Shown: positions 59,385 through 64,000 of the stretch, in pieces
How the letters are laid out: each line of letters starts with the position of its first letter
Numbering within the stretch: position 1 is the first letter of the stretch
NCBI GenBank assembly: GCA_021018815.1
Contig: JAITYX010000079.1
Coordinates: 2,542,001-2,606,000 of the forward strand
Reading direction: 5' to 3'
DNA length: 64,000 nt
Origin: Talinum fruticosum
Taxonomy: Eukaryota; Streptophyta; Magnoliopsida; Caryophyllales; Talinaceae
Notes under the pieces: model-generated
Told to the model about the DNA's origin: nothing
The model's database searches: none
What the model saw: only the letters and a program-made list of their open reading frames with translations
Position numbers and translations under genes: made by a program

Positions 59385-59725
59385 TTGTACCTTAATCTGG
59401 TTTAGCAGTGGCAAGGGTGTCTAAACAGGTACAAAGATTAAATAAAATGGTTTCTTATGGCTGTTGTATTGTATCTCATTTATCTGGGTAGAGAAAGAAA
59501 GGTGATTTTGTACCTTGATTTTAGGTAGGCAGTCACCTACTCATGCCTTAAGCACATATGAGACTTTGACATACCTTACGATTCTTTAGCCATTATTGTT
59601 GAGTGCTCCATGAGCCCAAATGAACCTTTGCAATGGGAAATTGTGGCTTTATATGGTTGAAATCCATATCTTGCGAAGCCGAACTTTCTCCGAATATGGG
59701 GGCTCTCTTATGATGTTTTAAAATG
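59385..59725 (+). repeat. Second copy of the block at 51195-51512
   Basis: See partner. Copies differ by small indels. Flanked upstream by the inverted-arm block at 59341-59385. Confidence 0.85.
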
Positions 59726-60087
59726 TAGCAACTAAAACTACACAGATTTCTTTTGACTTGGCTTGTCTGTTGAAGCATTTTTTTTTTTTTTTACATGAAT
59801 CGCTTTTATTCTTGTACGATTAAATTTTATGTTGTTTGGAGTGGTCTCAATGTGTAGTTACTTTGTTCTGTTTCTTTACCAATTAATTGACTAGTATTTG
59901 ACTTGTAACAGTGATAATGTGTAATGTAACAAATTAATGTATTTAACATTATCCCTTTTCCCAACAAAAATGTGAAGATATTCTGTTGTGCCCAGCAACT
60001 TGAACTTCAACTAGTGGTTTTTGTATTTTCAGGTGTCTTGAGTTGCTTATTCCAGTAAATGGGGAAAGAGGTAACTTGTCACTTTCT

Positions 60088-60655
60088 TAATTGCAGGTTA
60101 TGTTGTCTAATGTAGTAGTTTGATTCGACTTTCATGTGATTTTAAATTGTTAATAGTGATTTGTAGGGTAATGCTTTTTTGGAATATCAACTTTTGAATT
60201 GTTAATATGTTGCTTTTATGAACTTTTTATTTGTAACAAAGAAAATATAAAAAAGGCTTTAAAGGAATGTAGAAATTAGAATACATTTTTTACGAAAAAG
60301 ACGGGCCTTCACGCAAATTTCAGACAGGACACATTTTCTACGCGTTGGCTTAATACGTGTCCAATACGCGTCATTAATTTTTTTTTCCTAAGTTGGAAAA
60401 ACTGATTATCATAAAATGCTTTCAACACGTAAAAGCCGTGTACAACCCGCAGAGAACAGCTGTCAACAGTTGGGCCTTAACCGTGACAGCTGGCCCTAAC
60501 CGTGTTAGACTTCTATAAATAAGCCCTCCGCCATTTCATTTTTTCCCACCACTCTTTGCGTGCGTTGTCCAAGTTCTGTATTCGTCGGCGTTCGTTCTCT
60601 CTCCTGATTTCGGAGACATGTCGGTGGGAATCTGATCGGCTGATCTTCGGTAAAT
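60088..60655 (+). promoter_or_regulatory. Unit R4 promoter and first exon
   Basis: Copy of the R3 promoter. CTACGCGTTGG (60338), AATACGCGTC (60364), a third site changed to AACACGTAAAAG (60423), CAGCTG at 60458 and 60486 with the middle site mutated to CAGTTG, TTAACCGTGACAGC, and TATA box CTATAAATA (60513-60521) followed by GCCC. First exon ends GGCTGATCTTCG (60649) before GTAAATG. Intron 1 has about 85 bp (near 60722-60800) absent from R3. Confidence 0.75.
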
Positions 60656-61478
60656 GTTAAACTTCCGATTTGCGACTATTGCTTTTGGGGATTGGCACAT
60701 TTTAGTTCGTGTTAGGGTTTTCATTTTCTTCTCTAAGCGTGGATGTTTTCGTCAAAGAGATAATATAATGGCTTCCGATTATCCGATTTGCAGTGTTTGA
60801 CTCTATGATGGACTAGGGTTTTCGAGAGGGTTTCCTATCCAAGGTTTTGAATTTTGACATTTTCAGGGAATTGTGTTTGTGTTTTAGAATCTCATTTGTG
60901 GGGTTATTTCGGCTTTGAAATTGATATAGTTTGTTTTTGAACGCTCTGAGGCATATGATTATTGTTTGAAAATCTGGACTTCTGGGGTTGGGAACGCACG
61001 GTGTTGGTAATTTTTGCACAAAGGGTACTCTTTGGGAATTTGGTTGCGTTTGTTTCTTTTTGTGTTTGCATAAGAGGGATTCAATATAAGTACTTGGGGA
61101 TTATCGTTTTGATTGGGGACTTCAATTTTGGGTTGTTGATACAGTTGGAAGTATTGTTCGGACTGGGGCTGGGATTCTGGGTGATGGAAATGTTCATGTG
61201 TCTTTGGGGGTTAATTTAGTTTTTCTGTGACGTCATTTTCAGTTAGTGGGGGCAAAGGGTTATTTTTGTTGGTTGAACATGGTTTGAGTTCTCTGTTTCA
61301 ATTGTTACAGGTTTGGATAAACTTGTGGTGCAGTTGCTCTCTGATTTCAAATCTTATGTTTTCCTCAATTTGCCATTTGTTGGGGTTGCTTTACTGATTC
61401 TACTACTCCATTGAAGAGTGGGATTTACTTTACAATTGATGGTGTAGTTGATTTTTGCTTTTTTCCTTAGCTTGGCAG
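60656..61478. other. R4 intron 1 region
   Basis: T-rich intron-like. The plus frame at 60962-61219 is hydrophobic and unsupported. Confidence 0.45.
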
Positions 61479-62300
61479 AAGTCATGGTCTCTGATCTCGG
61501 AAAGTCCGAACATGACAGCTAATTGAAGCTTGTTAATAATCTGTCACATCCAAAAATAGTTGCAAGTCTTGTCCTGTTTGTAGTACGGGGTTGGGAGGCG
61601 GGGAAGTATCAGATTCTCAACTTTTACCTTTTTTAATAAGAGATAACACGGGACAGCCAGAGAAGAGGACGCATTAAATACCTTGTTGGAATTTGTTCCA
61701 GATGGATTTGTAGCCTCGTTTCTGGATCATTTCAGAGTCAGTAAGTGATCAACCCCTCCCCCAAAAAAAAAAAATTGTAGGGGTGCTTAATTGATTGTAG
61801 TCATGACTTTGGTTTTGTTATGCTTACTTCATCAGGTTAAGAGAAGGTATACTAAGCCAGTTGCTAGAAGGAGCTGAATACCTACACGAGAATGGAACTA
61901 TGCATAGGCACATCAAGGTATTGCTTTATGTGCTTCAAGGAATTGAATTGTATACTCAATTCTCTCTTTTTTTTTTTTTGTTTCTTTTTTGCTGTTGCAG
62001 AGAGCCAACATGCTTGTTGACAGTAGAGGATCTGTTAAACTTCCAGCTTTTGGTGAATTGAAGAAACATGTACTGGTATGATTTGTATTTCACTGTCTTT
62101 TAATTTTCCTCAATTTTTCCTTTGCCTTTTATTGCAGACATTGATACGATATAATACATCCTAATGCATTATGCATGGTCTGAACTGTAACAGGCTACAA
62201 TGAATGGAGTGAAGTCAATGAAGGGTACTCCATCCATACTGGATGGCTTTTGAAGTTATCCTTTTAACTGGACATAACTTGTGAGGAAATTATTCAGTCT
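61479..62300 (+). pseudogene. Decayed ANP/NPK1-type MAPKKK kinase-domain fragment with introns
   Basis: Five pieces in order. About 61490-61566: EHDS, stop, then LKLVNNLSHPKIV. 61653-61740: TAREEDALNTLLEFVPDGFV, then ASFLDHFRV. 61836-61917: SQLLEGAEYLHENGTMHRHI and K. 62001-62075: RANMLVDSRGSVKLPAFG. From 62194: ATMNGVKSMKGTP. The order and the phrases LLEFVPGG, YLH.NG.MHRDIKGAN and ATM.GAKSMKGTPYWMAPEV are those of plant ANP1-3/NPK1 MAP kinase kinase kinases. The catalytic-loop Asp is His (61909-61911) and the Asp of DFG is Ala (62046-62048). A duplicated CCAT at 62230-62237 shifts the frame before YWMAFEVILLTGH. The ATP-binding loop and C-lobe are absent. Kept introns point to DNA-level capture, not retroposition. 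Confidence 0.88.
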
Positions 62301-62680
62301 TCTACTCAAAATCAACAATCCTTTTTTTCTTGCAATGACAATACTGTGCACCTTTATAGCAATTGTGACACACTAGCGCAGGTTTTCGAAGGACAAGGAG
62401 CACATGTGCCATCTCAGCAAGCTATCAAAAATTCAGGCAAACTTGTCTTCCTTTCCATGCACAGGTAGGGTTACGGCTGGATACGGAGATGTCGAAGTTT
62501 CTGGCTTGGTGGATAACAAAGTAAAGAGTGTGGGGCCCGGACTCCATCGATATGCGTGGATTGTTGGATCAGTATCTCGTATCTCCTTTTCCTTGGATTG
62601 GACACCTTAATTGTATGTCTCTTCTTCCCCTGTTTTGGCAATAGCATCTAACTACACAATTTGTCTTACTTTCCATAGAG
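62301..62680 (+). other. R4 possible exons after the kinase fragment
   Basis: 62380-62465 follows an AG acceptor (GCGCAG) and ends ATGCACAG|GTAGGG. 62466-62610 is open and GC-richer. Neither matches the ANP kinase continuation that I know, so their origin is unclear. Confidence 0.35.
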
Positions 62681-62689
62681 GCATAGCTA

Positions 62690-63220
62690 AAAAGCGGGAG
62701 ATATGGGTATCATTTACATCCACAACCACAGGCACATATCCCCTGTATATCAGAAGAGCTAGAACATCTAGCTTTGGAGCGTTGGCTTAGCAGCAGCAAG
62801 CTTTACAAGCTTAGCTCGTTGTGCGGCTATGCTTAACAGTATTCTATACTGGACAGAGTCGGATTGAATGATTCTTTACTTCTGCCAATGGTCTCTCGAG
62901 TGATAGAAGTTAGACAGAGGTGCCTGTGTTCCTGCTTAAAGATTGATCTCAGCTTAAAAGAACAGATTGCCTCTCTCTGTTTGCCATGGCTGTAAGCAAG
63001 ACTGAGACACATTTTTTTGTCATTTCTTTCTGGTTTTGGTGTTATCTTCCTGACTTATTGTCTTGGCTCTTAGGTAATTGCTCCAAGCACGAAGATTATC
63101 TAAAGGGAAATCCATCTAAAGGGAAATTCAGGTAATACCTGTTGGAGGTGTCTATTATAGCAGCAGCTAATCTTAGTGGTGTTTCATAGGGTTCATTTAA
63201 TTGTTGCCGTCAGCTCCATT
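62690..63220 (+). repeat. R4 copy of R3 block 53816-54335
   Basis: See partner entry. Contains the phrase GTGTTTCATAGGGTTCATTT, then AATTGTTGC, also in R3. Confidence 0.8.
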
Positions 63221-63620
63221 GCAGTGTTGAAGAATTCTCTGCCAAGTCAGTATGCCTTGTCGATGATGCTAGTTGACAAGGCATTGACAAGGCATTGGGA
63301 AAATCATTAACTTGATTAACGTTGATGCTGAAAGACTAGGAGACTGGCTACTTCCATTGCAGGTCATTCTTGCCTTTGTTATTCTTTTGGTTGGGTTTTG
63401 GTTGGGGTTGGTGTTCCCTGCCATTGCCAAGTGTTGGTGTTATCTCTTTTCGTGATATAACTTGATTCCCCGCCACTGCCTAGTGTTGATGTTCTCTCTT
63501 ATCGTGATACTGCAGTATATAACAGCCAGTTTTACTTTTATTTTTTGGTTCGGGTTGGTGGAGTGTTGGGCATTCCCTCCCAGCGAGATGGCATGATATC
63601 TTAATTAAAACGTAGGTGAT
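63221..63620 (+). repeat. R4 copy of R3 block 51960-52200, internally duplicated
   Basis: GCC(A/C)(T/C)TGCC.AGTGTTG.TGTT occurs at 63420 and again at 63472. TTGACAAGGCATTG is also doubled at 63273-63297. Confidence 0.7.
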
Positions 63621-63627
63621 GAGGCTT

Positions 63628-63785
63628 TTGTCTATTTTTGGCTTGATATGCTCTCACGGTTAGAATTACCATGATCAAAATTAAGGTTTCAAAACATTGT
63701 ATTTATTTTGTGTCTATTTTTGGCTTGATATGCTCTCACGGTTAGAATTACCATGATCAAAATCAAACATTGTATTTATTTTTCT
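63628..63785. repeat. 78-bp tandem duplication
   Basis: GTCTATTTTTGGCTTGATAT, then GCTCTCACGGTTAGAATTAC and CATGATCAAAAT are repeated without visible differences for about 55 bp, then diverge by an indel before CATTGTATTTATTTT. Confidence 0.92.
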
Positions 63786-63809
63786 TTCTTTATTTTCTAT
63801 GATTTTTTT

Positions 63810-64000
63810 TGGGTTTGTTAGTCTATCATTTATATGTAATTAAAAAAAGTGAATAACTGATTTCTTGGGTTTGTTTTGGTAAAAAAAAAAAGTTTTTTAC
63901 AAAAAATTCAAATGAAGTGTTAAGGTTTGAGGTTTGCTACTAAGAAAAACAGTCTATCATTTATATGTAATATAGTATTAATTACTCTTATTATATTTAT
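63810..64000 (+). repeat. R4 copy of R3 block 52985-53100 (cut by window end)
   Basis: AAGTGTTAAGGTTTGAGGTT, then TGCTAC, and ATCATTTATATGTAAT are shared. ATCATTTATATGTAATT also occurs at 63826, so the end of the block is doubled here. Confidence 0.7.

Noticed and set aside
59290..59395. Possible C/D snoRNA or hairpin (TGATGACCTGA ... TCAGGTCATGG)
   Set aside because: TGATGA is present, but no properly spaced C' and D' boxes or terminal stem are visible; the inverted pairing is only about 8 bp.
62404..62610. 68-codon frame after the kinase fragment as its C-terminal continuation
   Set aside because: The residues do not match any part of the ANP/NPK1 kinase C-lobe that I know, and the preceding piece has a frameshift.
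1..64000. LTR retrotransposon or LINE
   Set aside because: No gag, reverse transcriptase or integrase motifs, no paired TG...CA LTRs and no primer-binding site were seen.

Overview
The window is nuclear DNA from a eudicot plant. It is AT-rich, has GT-AG introns with pyrimidine tracts, telobox-like AAACCCTA and GGCCCA motifs near promoters, PIF/Harbinger-type debris and nuclear copies of plastid tRNA genes. No intact, recognisable protein-coding gene is visible. Most open frames are short and come from simple repeats or introns.

Layout. Two outward-facing arms flank an AT-rich core at about 27.7-32.4 kb. The left arm (1-27.7 kb) holds promoter/first-exon regions read on the minus strand near 9.6, 15.8, 19.2 and 27.6 kb (units L4, L3, L2, L1). 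The right arm (32.4-64 kb) holds plus-strand equivalents near 32.6, 37.5, 48.1 and 60.5 kb (R1-R4). Most of these regions carry ACGCG-type elements. L2, R3 and R4 also share CAGCTG sites, a TTAACCG block, a TATAAATA box followed by GCCC, and a first exon ending CTGATCTTCG before a GTAA donor. Further blocks are shared inside each arm, and some are shared in inverted orientation between arms. I read this as one gene family amplified by segmental and tandem duplication and then largely decayed.

Coding signal. R2 (37.4-47.9 kb) has the best coding evidence: six small exons with compatible splice phases that join into one reading frame with a Cys-x-Cys-x-x-Cys motif. I do not recognise the protein. 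The downstream exon cassette is present three times in R2 and once, decayed, in R1. R4 contains a dead fragment of an ANP/NPK1-type MAPKKK kinase domain with introns kept, the catalytic Asp residues lost and a 4-bp duplication.

Mobile and captured DNA. There is a 975-bp PIF/Harbinger-type element with a TAA target duplication and a 37-codon ORF1 remnant (26.0-27.0 kb). A foldback element (31.44-32.04 kb) has arms of about 150 bp around a captured fragment of a plant bHLH gene. Three plastid tRNA copies are present: trnL-CAA (complete), trnI-CAU (5' truncated) and trnfM (anticodon deleted). Microsatellites and many 2-4 copy tandem duplications fill the rest.
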